Positions 55,824 through 63,213 of a stretch of DNA of 64,000 nt are shown one piece after another; within the stretch, counting starts at the first letter, position 1, and each line of letters begins with the position of its first letter. The notes under the pieces are model-generated. The model saw nothing but the letters and a program-made list of their open reading frames with translations, was not told the DNA's origin and did not search any database. This DNA is from Burkholderiales bacterium. GTDB lineage: Bacteria > Pseudomonadota > Gammaproteobacteria > Burkholderiales > SG8-41. Made by a program: the position numbers and the translations under genes. The stretch is taken from positions 114,233 through 178,232 of the forward strand of contig JAURHM010000001.1 of assembly GCA_030833315.1 (NCBI GenBank), in the 5' to 3' direction.

Positions 55824-56825
55824 TTACTCCGGTTTGATGCCCGCAGCTTTCGCCACATCAGCCCATTTTTTAAGCTCGCTGCGAATCAACTTGGCATAGG
55901 CCGCCGGTGATTCGCTCGGCGAAGGATCGGCCCCGCCGCCTTGGAAACGCTGACGGATTTCAGGATCATTCAGCACCTGCACCACTGCGGTGTGGAGCTG
56001 ATTGACGATGGCAGGAGGCGTTTTTGCCGGAGCAACCAATCCGTACCATTGCACCGCCTCGTAACCGGGCAATCCGGCCTCGGCAATCGTCGGAATATCC
56101 GGCGCTGCCGAGGAACGTTCTGTACTACTGACGCCGTACGCGCGGAGACGGCCTGATTTCACATGGGGCAGCACCGTAAAAATATTGGCTGCAATCATCG
56201 GCACATGGCCTGCGATCACATCGCTGGTGGCAGGCCCCACGCCCTTGTACGGCACATGGATCATTTTCAGTTTGGCCATATAAACAAACAGTTCCATCGC
56301 GAAGTGCTGTATGGATCCGATCCCGCCCGACGCAAACTGTACCTGCCCCGGCTTGGTTTTCAGCAGCGCGATCAATTCTCGCGTGTCCTTTGCCGCTATC
56401 GAAGGGTGTGAAACCAGCAGGTTCGGCAGCGTGACGGTTCGGGAAATCGGCGCGAAATCCCGAGCCAGATCGAAAGGCACTGATCGCATCACTGCCGGAT
56501 TACTGGTGTGGGAAGCGATGATCGCCAGCAGCGTGTAACCGTCCGCGGGCGCCTGGGCCGCCATTTCCGCCCCGAGATTGCCGCTGGCACCGCCACGGTT
56601 GTCGATAATGATGTTCTGCCGGAGGATCTCACTCAGTTTCGGCGTGATCGCCCGGGTGGATGAATCGGTTCCGCCGCCCGCCGGAGACGGCACGATCAAA
56701 CGTATCGGCCGGTCAGGATAAGCAGCAAATGCCTGGGTAGCGAACACTCCCGACATTGACAGCAACAACATCCGGAGAAGGAACAACAGGCCACGCTCGG
56801 AAACAGCTCGATTCATATACGTCAT
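55824..56825 (-). CDS. Bug-family (TctC) periplasmic solute-binding protein 6
   Basis: 333 residues from the ATG at 56825, which follows AGGAGG. The signal peptide is long (about 1-34, ending FAAYP). Landmarks: IRLIVPSPAGGGTDSSTR, NRGGASGNLGAEMAAQA, ADGYTL, LKMIHVPYKGVGPATSDV. It is the last gene of the minus-strand OCD-Bug-DapA-DapA-SDR-Bug run, 78 nt after the SDR gene. Confidence 0.9.
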   Translation of the reverse strand: MTYMNRAVSERGLLFLLRMLLLSMSGVFATQAFAAYPDRPIRLIVPSPAGGGTDSSTRAITPKLSEILRQNIIIDNRGGASGNLGAEMAAQAPADGYTLLAIIASHTSNPAVMRSVPFDLARDFAPISRTVTLPNLLVSHPSIAAKDTRELIALLKTKPGQVQFASGGIGSIQHFAMELFVYMAKLKMIHVPYKGVGPATSDVIAGHVPMIAANIFTVLPHVKSGRLRAYGVSSTERSSAAPDIPTIAEAGLPGYEAVQWYGLVAPAKTPPAIVNQLHTAVVQVLNDPEIRQRFQGGGADPSPSESPAAYAKLIRSELKKWADVAKAAGIKPE

Positions 56826-56903
56826 GATCCCCTCCTAGGGCAATACGTTAGTGCATCCACCCTGACCAGCACAATCGGAAGGATTGATGCGAAGCGGGTT
56901 ATT

Positions 56904-57680
56904 TTAGTAAGCGGTCAGGCCGCCATCGATAACGATTGTATGGCCGGTGACGAATCCGCCACGGGGACCTGCCAGATACGCCACTGCTTCTGCAACATCC
57001 TCGGCTGTCGCCAGCCGGTGCAGGGGAATGCGGTCCAGCATGGCCTGCATGTATTTGGCATCGCCCGATTTGGCCGCGCGCGACGGCGATGCAGTATCCA
57101 GCCGTCCGGGCGCAACCGCGTTGACGCGAATGCCATGCGGCGCCCACTCAATGGCCAGCATGCGGGTCATCTGCAGCACCGCGCCCTTGGAAACGCCATA
57201 GGTCGACCGTTCGGCTGCGCCGACAATCCCATGTGTTGAAGAGACATTCACCACGCATCCGGGCTGCCCGGCCTTGATGCGTTGTCGCGCAAAAGCCTGG
57301 GTGATAAAAAAAGTGCCGGTGGTATTGGCTCGCAGTACGGCATCCCACTCTTCCGGCGTCACATCCAGCGCAGCTTTGCGCAGATTGACGGCGGCGTTGT
57401 TGACCAGCACGTCCAGACGTCCGCAAGCCCCGAGTACGGATGCGATCGCGGCCTCAATGCTCGATTGCGAACATAAATCGAGTTCGACGGTGGTGATACG
57501 GCATCCCGTCGCCTGCAACGCTTTTGCCGTTGCATCCAGATTGGACAGGCGGGTGGCGGAAATCGCGAGGTCAAAACCTTCGCGCGCCAATGAGAGGGCG
57601 GCGGCCGCACCGACGCCGTATGAAGCGCCGGTGACCAAGGCAACCGGTTTTGACAAATTCTCAGATCTGCCTGTCGACAT
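56904..57680 (-). CDS. Short-chain dehydrogenase/reductase
   Basis: 258 residues from the ATG at 57680, which overlaps the stop of the DapA-like gene as TGATG. A classical SDR: cofactor loop TGASYGVG (about 17-24), NNAAVN, catalytic Ser in VVNVSSTHG and Tyr/Lys in STYGVSKGA, and the C-terminal GHTIVIDGGLTAY. Probably NAD(P)-dependent oxidation or reduction of a hydroxyl or keto group. Translational coupling to the DapA-like gene suggests consecutive steps. Confidence 0.9.
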   Translation of the reverse strand: MSTGRSENLSKPVALVTGASYGVGAAAALSLAREGFDLAISATRLSNLDATAKALQATGCRITTVELDLCSQSSIEAAIASVLGACGRLDVLVNNAAVNLRKAALDVTPEEWDAVLRANTTGTFFITQAFARQRIKAGQPGCVVNVSSTHGIVGAAERSTYGVSKGAVLQMTRMLAIEWAPHGIRVNAVAPGRLDTASPSRAAKSGDAKYMQAMLDRIPLHRLATAEDVAEAVAYLAGPRGGFVTGHTIVIDGGLTAY

Positions 57681-58615
57681 CACCAGCCCCGCGGCTCGTC
57701 TTTCAGGAAAGGCATGGCGGCGATCGCCTCCAATAAATCACCGCGCTCAATCTCACCAGCAGACCGCACCGGAGGCCGCGGCACGCCGCAATCCCGCCCC
57801 ATGCTGGCCAGCACCGTCTTCAGTCCGGCCAGTCCGTCACGCAACCCCGATGCGCCTGCGGCCTTGATCGCATGATTCAGCGCGCCGATGTTTTCCTGCG
57901 CCGAGCGGGCTTCGACGAATTGCCCCTTGCGGCAAAGTTCGAACAGCTCCCTGACCAGCTTGGGTGCAACCGATGACAGCGGTGAAAAGACGCCGGACCC
58001 GCCCAGCGCTCCCGCAGAAACCATGAAGTCGGCGCCGGCAATCAACTGCAGATCCGGCCGCAGTGGCCGGCCATTGCACATGATTTCTTCCATGAATACA
58101 AAATCCAGACCCGCATCGACTACGCCGACCAGATTAGGCAGCTTTTCAATCAGCTCGAGCACGATCTCCGTCGACAGCGTTGTTCCAACCGATTCGACCG
58201 GCGGATTGAAGATGAAAAACGGCAGCTTCACGGCATTGCCGATGCGTACCAGATGTTCCACCACCATCGACGGCTTGGGATGCCAGAAATAGGGCGGATG
58301 CGAAACAATCGCGGCAACACCCAGTGATTGCGCATACAGAGCGCGCTCGATCGCGATGCTGGTGCCGGCGTCGCTGACATGCGCAATCACCGGTACGCGG
58401 CCCTTGACCTGCTCCATCGCAAATTTCAGCAGGCTGCGCAGCTCGGGGTCGGTCAGGCTCATGTCTTCGCCTTCCGGCATCGGCAAGGCCAGCGCTTCAG
58501 CGCCGTTGCGGATATGGAACTCGAGCACCTTGGCATAGGTGTCGTAATCAATGCTGTGATCTTTTTTGAAAGGGGTTACCGGCGTGTGAACCAGTCCCGG
58601 GCTGAATGTCGGCAT
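57680..58615 (-). CDS. DapA-family protein lacking the Schiff-base lysine
   Basis: 311 residues from the ATG at 58615 (GAGGA upstream). The (beta/alpha)8 scaffold of dihydrodipicolinate synthase / N-acetylneuraminate lyase is clear (LVHTPVTPFKKDHSIDYDTY; GVAAIVSHPPYFWHP; AGADFMVSAGALGGSGVFS). The key residues are changed: the YNxP tyrosine is Phe136 (FNPP), and the Schiff-base Lys of GxKDxS is Val166 (GVVDAG). It should therefore not work as a class I aldolase. The intact paralogue is encoded 29 nt upstream. It may be a regulatory partner or may bind a ligand without forming an imine. Confidence 0.85.
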   Translation of the reverse strand: MPTFSPGLVHTPVTPFKKDHSIDYDTYAKVLEFHIRNGAEALALPMPEGEDMSLTDPELRSLLKFAMEQVKGRVPVIAHVSDAGTSIAIERALYAQSLGVAAIVSHPPYFWHPKPSMVVEHLVRIGNAVKLPFFIFNPPVESVGTTLSTEIVLELIEKLPNLVGVVDAGLDFVFMEEIMCNGRPLRPDLQLIAGADFMVSAGALGGSGVFSPLSSVAPKLVRELFELCRKGQFVEARSAQENIGALNHAIKAAGASGLRDGLAGLKTVLASMGRDCGVPRPPVRSAGEIERGDLLEAIAAMPFLKDEPRGW

Positions 58616-58644
58616 GAAGTCCTCTGCTCTGAATAGGTTGTGGA

Positions 58645-59565
58645 TTACCAGCCGTGCGGCTCGGTTTGGAGGATGTTGAGTTCCTCCAGCTGCTTGCGCA
58701 GAAACTCGATCCGCTCCTTGGTTGCGGTCGGCAACGGGGAACGGGTCGGCCCCACCGAGCGCCCCATCATGATCATCGCGCCCTTCAGCGATGATGGGTA
58801 CTGCTCCTTGAACAGGCGCCACAGGCGTGAAATCTTGAACTGACACTCCCTTGCGGTTTCCCAGTCGCGCGCAACCAGCGAAGCATAGAACTTATTGCAC
58901 AGATTCGGTGCAATGGCGCCGGAAGACGAAAACGAACCGCAGGCGCCCAGGGGGTAAGCCGCGAGCAGGTGCTCGACGCCCTGGATGATGGAAAACCCAG
59001 GGCGCATTTTCAGCGCAACACGGGAAATCTCGAGAAACTTCTCGCTGTGAAAGCTGGCGTCCTTCATGCCGATATAGTTCGGCAGACGGTCAATCAGCCG
59101 CTTGGTGAGCTCCGCAGTGAATTCAACGCCCTCGCCGTTGCGCCACGGCGAGTTGTAGGTCAGCACCGGCAGGTCGGTATGGGTGCCGATGCGCACGATG
59201 GAATCAAAAATCTCTTCCTGCGACGGGCGGCGGCAGTATGGCGAGATGGTCAGCAGCATGTCGGCGCCGATCTTCTGCGCATGACGCGCGATGTCGAGCG
59301 AATCCTCCTCCGACAGCGTCCCGGCAAAAATCGATACCGGCACGCGACCGGCAACCGTCTTGACGGCGATCTCCGCGCCGAGCTTGCGCTCGGCTATGGT
59401 CAGGTTCAGCGATTCAGCCTTGTGGTGCGGCCATGCGATGGCCGGTGCGCCGTGACGGACGTGGAAATCGACCATTTTTTCAAATCCCGACACATCAAAG
59501 CTGAAATCGTCCTTCAGCGGTGTGACGGGCGCTTGCATGACGCCGTGCAGATTAAAGTTTTTCAC
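58645..59565 (-). CDS. DapA-family class I aldolase/dehydratase
   Basis: 306 residues from the GTG at 59565, preceded by GGGAG; a TTG nine codons upstream is less likely. The dihydrodipicolinate-synthase fold is intact: Tyr137 in TYNSP and the Schiff-base Lys168 in GMKDAS are present. The GTTGE-type pyruvate-binding loop reads WPHHKAE, so the substrate is probably not the usual pyruvate/semialdehyde pair. It lies 49 nt after the Bug gene and before the lysine-less paralogue. True diaminopimelate-pathway DapA is unlikely given the catabolic neighbours. Confidence 0.85.
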   Translation of the reverse strand: MKNFNLHGVMQAPVTPLKDDFSFDVSGFEKMVDFHVRHGAPAIAWPHHKAESLNLTIAERKLGAEIAVKTVAGRVPVSIFAGTLSEEDSLDIARHAQKIGADMLLTISPYCRRPSQEEIFDSIVRIGTHTDLPVLTYNSPWRNGEGVEFTAELTKRLIDRLPNYIGMKDASFHSEKFLEISRVALKMRPGFSIIQGVEHLLAAYPLGACGSFSSSGAIAPNLCNKFYASLVARDWETARECQFKISRLWRLFKEQYPSSLKGAMIMMGRSVGPTRSPLPTATKERIEFLRKQLEELNILQTEPHGW

Positions 59566-59614
59566 ATGAACTCCCTGTTGATTCCTGTTCAAACGCGTTT
59601 TGGTAATTAATCGG

Positions 59615-60628
59615 TTACTTGGGGACCAGCCCGAGATCCGTCATGACGCCCCTGGTGTCGTCGTACGCCTCAACGAGCCATTTACGGAAGGCTTCACCCG
59701 GGATGAATTCGGAAGACACGCTGTTCTGGTCAAGCTGCTGTTTCCATTCCGGGGTTACCACGACCTTTGCCAGAGCGTCGCTCCAGAAAGTCACTTGCGC
59801 CGGCGTGATTCCGGCTGACCCCAGAATCCCGCGCCAGTTCGGGATGCCGGTGGCATTCATGCCCTCTTCGCGCATCGTCGGCACCTGGGCGAGCTTACCG
59901 GGCTGGCGGCTCGGCGCAGCGATGCCCAGCATGCGCGTCGTGCCGGCCTCGACCTGTGGCAACGCGGCGCTGACGGAAGACACCACGGCCTGAATGTGTC
60001 CGCCGACGACGGCCGTCGAGGATTCGGCGTTGGTCTTGAACACGACCAGTTTCAGGGTTTTCGGATCAATGCCGGCCGCGCGCATCGCCTGGGCAATGGC
60101 CAGATGATTGGGGCCGCCGCGGCTGACCAGACCAAATGAAACCGCGGCAGGCTCAGCTTTCAGCCGCGCCACCAGGTCACGCATGCTTTTGATCGGGGAA
60201 TCATTCCTGACCGTCACCACGGTGTAATCGACCAGCAGCAATGCAACCGCGGAAAGCTCCGAGTATTTCTGCTTCGAAAGCCCGGCGATCTCGTTGGTGA
60301 AAATCGTCGCCGTCGAGTACAGCAGGTAGTGCGGGTCCGCCTTGTGCTGGTTGATATAGACCGGCGCGAGGTTCTGGTTGCCGCCGGCCTTGTTCTGGAC
60401 CAGCACGGGAACGCTAACCAGTTTTGCCGCCTGCAGCGTCTGCTGGATCAGGCGCGCCATCACATCATTGGTGCCGCCAGCTCCGGTCGGCACCACAATC
60501 TCCACGGCCTTTTCAGGACGCCAGCCGGCCTGCGCCTGCGTAGGTGATGAATACAGCGCCGGCAAACACAGGACTGCCGCCAGTCCCCGTTGGACTGCGC
60601 GCATGTAATTGACTGTTCCCTCGCGCAT
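59615..60628 (-). CDS. Bug-family (TctC) periplasmic solute-binding protein 7 (divergent)
   Basis: 337 residues from the ATG at 60628. The signal peptide ends PTQAQ (about 1-33). It is the most divergent Bug protein here: VEIVVPTGAGGTNDVMARL and NKAGGNQNLAPVYINQ replace the usual motifs, HYLLYSTATIF replaces DGYTI, and the central loop reads LKLVVFKTNAESSTAV instead of HVPYKG. A different ligand class is likely. It lies 25 nt after the ornithine-cyclodeaminase-like gene. Confidence 0.85.
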   Translation of the reverse strand: MREGTVNYMRAVQRGLAAVLCLPALYSSPTQAQAGWRPEKAVEIVVPTGAGGTNDVMARLIQQTLQAAKLVSVPVLVQNKAGGNQNLAPVYINQHKADPHYLLYSTATIFTNEIAGLSKQKYSELSAVALLLVDYTVVTVRNDSPIKSMRDLVARLKAEPAAVSFGLVSRGGPNHLAIAQAMRAAGIDPKTLKLVVFKTNAESSTAVVGGHIQAVVSSVSAALPQVEAGTTRMLGIAAPSRQPGKLAQVPTMREEGMNATGIPNWRGILGSAGITPAQVTFWSDALAKVVVTPEWKQQLDQNSVSSEFIPGEAFRKWLVEAYDDTRGVMTDLGLVPK

Positions 60629-60653
60629 TGTTTCTCTGCCTCTGAATGACTGC

Positions 60654-61646
60654 TTACTTGCTCCGCCCACCGGGCTGCGCCCGCAGGCTGCCCATGCTGA
60701 CGCCCTTTTTTGCATCGCCTTTTTGTCCCAGCAGTTCGTAATAACGCGCTGCCAGCGCAAGATCCTGTAACGCGGTGCCCACGGATTTGAAGGTGACCAT
60801 TCCGGTATCCGGCACCTGCGCATCGCCCGTCACGATTTTCGCGAGCGTGGTCCATTTGTCGTCCGGCAAGGCTCCGGCCTTGATCGCTACGCAAAGATCG
60901 CCGGCCTCGTGCAGCGCATGCGACGAATCGACGATGACCCGCCCCGCGTCGGCAAAACAGCGGACGTCGACTTCGGCAAACTGTTTCCGCGTGTTACCCA
61001 CCGCGCACAACAAACGGCAACCGGCGAGATACTCGCCGCGCAGTATCGGCTCTGCCCCGCGGGCATTGCTGGCGGCAACCACCACATTGCAGCCCTGTAC
61101 CGCCGCCTCCACTGTGTCGGCAGCACTCACCGGTATGCCCAGTTGCGCGCCCATTTCAGCCGCGAAATGCTCGCGGTTTCCGCGGGTGGGACTGTATACG
61201 CGGGCAGACTGGATCTTGTAAACGGCAGCCAGACTTTCGAATTGTGTTCGCGCCTGGTTGCCCGAACCGATGATGCCCAAACGGACAGGTCCGTTGACCG
61301 TCACCCGGCGCGCGGCAACGCCGCTGGCCGCCCCGGTTCGGGTGTCGGTAATCAACTGTCCGTCCAGCAATGCCAGCAGTTCACCGTCGCTCAGCCGGTA
61401 CAGCGACACCACATAACGGGTGCCCACACCATCGATGGTGTGGTACGCCTTGGTCGCAAAATAACCGGCCTCATGGTCGGCAGCTACGAGAATGCGCATC
61501 GATGCCGTGCCGAGTTCAGTGACATATTTCGGGGACACCACGGTCCGGCCGTCAGCCTCATGGACCAGCGCCCGCTCCAGCAGGTCAATCGCCTCGCGCA
61601 TCGGCAATACGCCGCGCATGGCGTCCAGGTCGAGCATCATCGTCAT
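60654..61646 (-). CDS. Ornithine cyclodeaminase / mu-crystallin family protein
   Basis: 330 residues from the ATG at 61646 (AGGAGGAG upstream). An NAD(P)-binding protein whose family includes ornithine cyclodeaminase, alanine dehydrogenase and ketimine reductases. Substrate-binding TKAYHTIDGVGTRYVVSLY and TDTRTGAASGVAARR; Rossmann loop LGIIGSGNQARTQFE; SVGTALQDLALAARYYE carries the expected catalytic Asp. The substrate is probably an amino or imino acid. First gene of the six-gene minus-strand operon, with a decayed LysR gene divergent from it. Confidence 0.87.
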   Translation of the reverse strand: MTMMLDLDAMRGVLPMREAIDLLERALVHEADGRTVVSPKYVTELGTASMRILVAADHEAGYFATKAYHTIDGVGTRYVVSLYRLSDGELLALLDGQLITDTRTGAASGVAARRVTVNGPVRLGIIGSGNQARTQFESLAAVYKIQSARVYSPTRGNREHFAAEMGAQLGIPVSAADTVEAAVQGCNVVVAASNARGAEPILRGEYLAGCRLLCAVGNTRKQFAEVDVRCFADAGRVIVDSSHALHEAGDLCVAIKAGALPDDKWTTLAKIVTGDAQVPDTGMVTFKSVGTALQDLALAARYYELLGQKGDAKKGVSMGSLRAQPGGRSK

Positions 61647-61763
61647 TCGGGCAATCTCCTCCTGCAAATGCGCGGGATGTTTTATTTTGCGACGCATTTT
61701 TACTGCGGCATTGAGCTGATTTTATCGGCTCACTATGGCCCGAACAGCCATGGAGGTCTAGAA

Positions 61764-62190
61764 TGACTGTTAATCCTGAAGTTAACAATCCGGGCCTTAA
61801 TCCTTCCTGGAAAACCTGCACGGCATCATGGTGTTTCTGAATGTGGTCGACTCCGGCACCTTGAGCGGCGCGGCGCGGCGCGCAAGCTGGGCGTTTCGGC
61901 TGCTGCGGTCAGCGCCACGCTGGCCCGTCTCGAGAAAAAACTTGCGGTCCGGCTGCTCGACCACACCACCCGCCGTCGGGCGATGACCCCCGAAGGCACC
62001 GAGTTCTACGCCCGGTGCAAACAAATCGTCAGCGACCTCGACGACGCGGAGCGGGCCGTCAGCCAGACCGGCAAAGAACCCGGCGATTTGCTGCGTGTCG
62101 GCATGCCGCAAGGTCTCGGACGGATGTGGATCATTCCGCAGCTGCCGCGTTTTCTGCGCCAATATCCGGCGATCTCTCCGGAAGTGGTGT
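61764..62190 (+). pseudogene. LysR-family regulator, frameshifted and truncated
   Basis: An ATG at 61764 follows a strong GGAGGT site but its frame closes quickly (MTVNPEVNNPGLN...stop). LysR sequence resumes in another frame from about 61807 (LENLHGIMVFLNVVDSGTLS) and, after a second shift near 61875-61890 in a GC repeat, in a third (LGVSAAAVSATLARLEKKLA; LLDHTTRRRAMTPEGTEFY). This covers the helix-turn-helix and the start of the effector domain (LLRVGMPQGLGRMWIIPQL). Homology stops near 62190, losing about 200 residues. It is divergent from the operon at 61646, which it probably once regulated. Confidence 0.8.
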
Positions 62191-62353
62191 GCCGGTCAGC
62201 GTTACAAGCTGCTCTTTTGGCCTTGGGGGTGGTGCGGTCTGGGCGGTGCTGGAGATTACCGTTAGCTTTGCCTTAGCCACGTTGGAACGGATGGCCGAAG
62301 GTCAAACAGTGTGCTGCTTTGCGTAGAAACGCAGTGGCTCCACTGTGATGGAG
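62191..62353. other. Unexplained junction between LysR remnant and tRNA fragment
   Basis: About 160 nt. The LysR match ends at its left edge and nothing recognisable replaces the lost 3' part. A short plus-strand frame ends near 62326 (FALATLERMAEGQTV), faintly like the start of an antitoxin or excisionase-type protein, too little to call. Confidence 0.4.
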
Positions 62354-62398
62354 TGGTGGCCGGGGACGGAATTGAACCGCCGACACAAGGATTTTCAA
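62354..62398 (-). other. 3'-terminal 45 nt of tRNA-Phe(GAA): attachment-site (att) scar
   Basis: Read on the minus strand, the segment runs from the anticodon loop TTGAAAA through the 3' anticodon arm, variable loop, T arm (GGTTCAATTCC) and acceptor strand to the CCA end (GGCCACCA) of tRNA-Phe. The 5' half is missing: upstream of the anticodon loop the bases (CGGCC) do not pair with the stem, so it is not a functional tRNA. Such exact 3' duplications mark tyrosine-recombinase integrations. The geometry places the inserted DNA on the right and the intact tRNA beyond the window. Confidence 0.85.
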
Positions 62399-62887
62399 GG
62401 CCGATGGCAGCCCTTTCACGCACTAAAACAATAGGTTACAAAGCCAGAGTGTGCGGTGTGCTACAGAGTGTGCTAAAGCAAAGCAAACCTTTTCACGCAC
62501 GCATCTGAGCTAGTGCAACAACTTAGTGCTGACATTGTCTTTGGCAAAGACATCGGCAGCATGGGCCGCTAACGGTGTCGTGCCCGCCACAGCTGCCACG
62601 CACGCTTGAGCAGTGCCAGCCTCCGCGCACTGGCCAGCGTGGGCGCGAACGCTGAGATAGACACACGCTGGGGTTCTGGTTGGTAGAGCCCGCGTTCCGC
62701 CGCTGCGTATGTGGGTGGTGCGGGCAAGCGGAACACGGAGTCTTGTTCGAGAGGAGAGAATTCACGGAGACGCATGCTTTTACTTATGTCGACCGATGAA
62801 CTTTAGTATGTGTTTCCAATCTTCAAATGTCTGCCGTAACTTTACAATTCATCACCCCCCGCGATACGCTCACCACCAATATCCACA
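62399..62887. other. Gene-poor stretch next to the att scar
   Basis: About 490 nt. It holds the direct repeats at 62446-62475 and TTTCACGCAC repeated at about 62414 and 62491. A minus-strand frame of 68 codons at 62569-62775 (starting MRLREFSPLEQDSVF) has no ribosome binding site and no recognisable family; it may be a small island protein or chance. Confidence 0.4.
62446..62475. repeat. Short direct repeats near the att scar (possible integrase arm sites)
   Basis: AGAGTGTGC at 62446-62454 and AGAGTGTGCTA at 62465-62475, with GGTGTGCTA between (62455-62463), give three tandem GTGTGC units about 50 nt inside the island edge. Arm-type binding sites of tyrosine recombinases are short direct repeats in this position. 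The interpretation is by position only. Confidence 0.4.
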
Positions 62888-63178
62888 CTACTTCGCATAG
62901 CCGCGCACTATCTCAATTTGCCGATCTAGCATCTGAATACAACCCTGATAATTTCCTGAGTCTCTAAGTGATTCGCCTTCATTTAATGAGCGCTGTATTC
63001 CTAGGCTCAGTTGTGCAAGTGGTGGCATAGCTGGAATTTTACGAAGAATAACAATATAGATATTTCGTAATTCATTTATCCGATCTTGACACATTGCGAT
63101 AAGTGGCTGGGCGTGCAACTGAGTTGTACCGAAACTAGTGCATACAAATAATGCAGAAGCAAGGAGGCGTAATTTCAT
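62888..63178 (-). CDS. Unrecognised small exported protein
   Basis: 96 residues from the ATG at 63178. The N-terminus is a Sec signal peptide (MKLRLLASALFVCTSFG, ending LHAQP, about 1-23). The mature part is about 73 residues, mostly helical and charged, with two cysteines (AMCQDRINELRN; GCIQMLDRQIEIVRGY) that could form a disulfide. No family recognised. It lies 35 nt after the next gene upstream on the same strand, in AT-rich island DNA. Base use differs clearly from the chromosomal genes. Confidence 0.6.
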   Translation of the reverse strand: MKLRLLASALFVCTSFGTTQLHAQPLIAMCQDRINELRNIYIVILRKIPAMPPLAQLSLGIQRSLNEGESLRDSGNYQGCIQMLDRQIEIVRGYAK

Positions 63179-63213
63179 CTCTAGGCGATACCTAAGGCAA
63201 AGTCTGAATCGCC

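Noticed and set aside
55580-55858. Overlapping 85-95-codon frames on both strands in the gap after the MmgE/PrpD gene
   Set aside because: No ribosome binding sites or families. The only meaningful sequence there is the glycosyltransferase remnant in another minus frame.
58645-59565. Housekeeping dapA of lysine biosynthesis
   Set aside because: The GTTGE loop is absent, a lysine-less paralogue follows, and all neighbours are catabolic or receptor genes.
61768-61787. Perfect inverted repeat TGTTAA-N8-TTAACA as a LysR operator
   Set aside because: It falls inside the first codons of the decayed LysR gene just after its ribosome binding site, a poor place for an activator site. Autoregulation is possible but unsupported.
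62354-62398. Possible functional tRNA-Phe gene
   Set aside because: Only the 3' half is present; there is no D arm, 5' acceptor strand or 5' anticodon stem.
62569-62775. 68-codon minus-strand frame in the island
   Set aside because: No ribosome binding site and no family resemblance; mentioned only in the description of the stretch.
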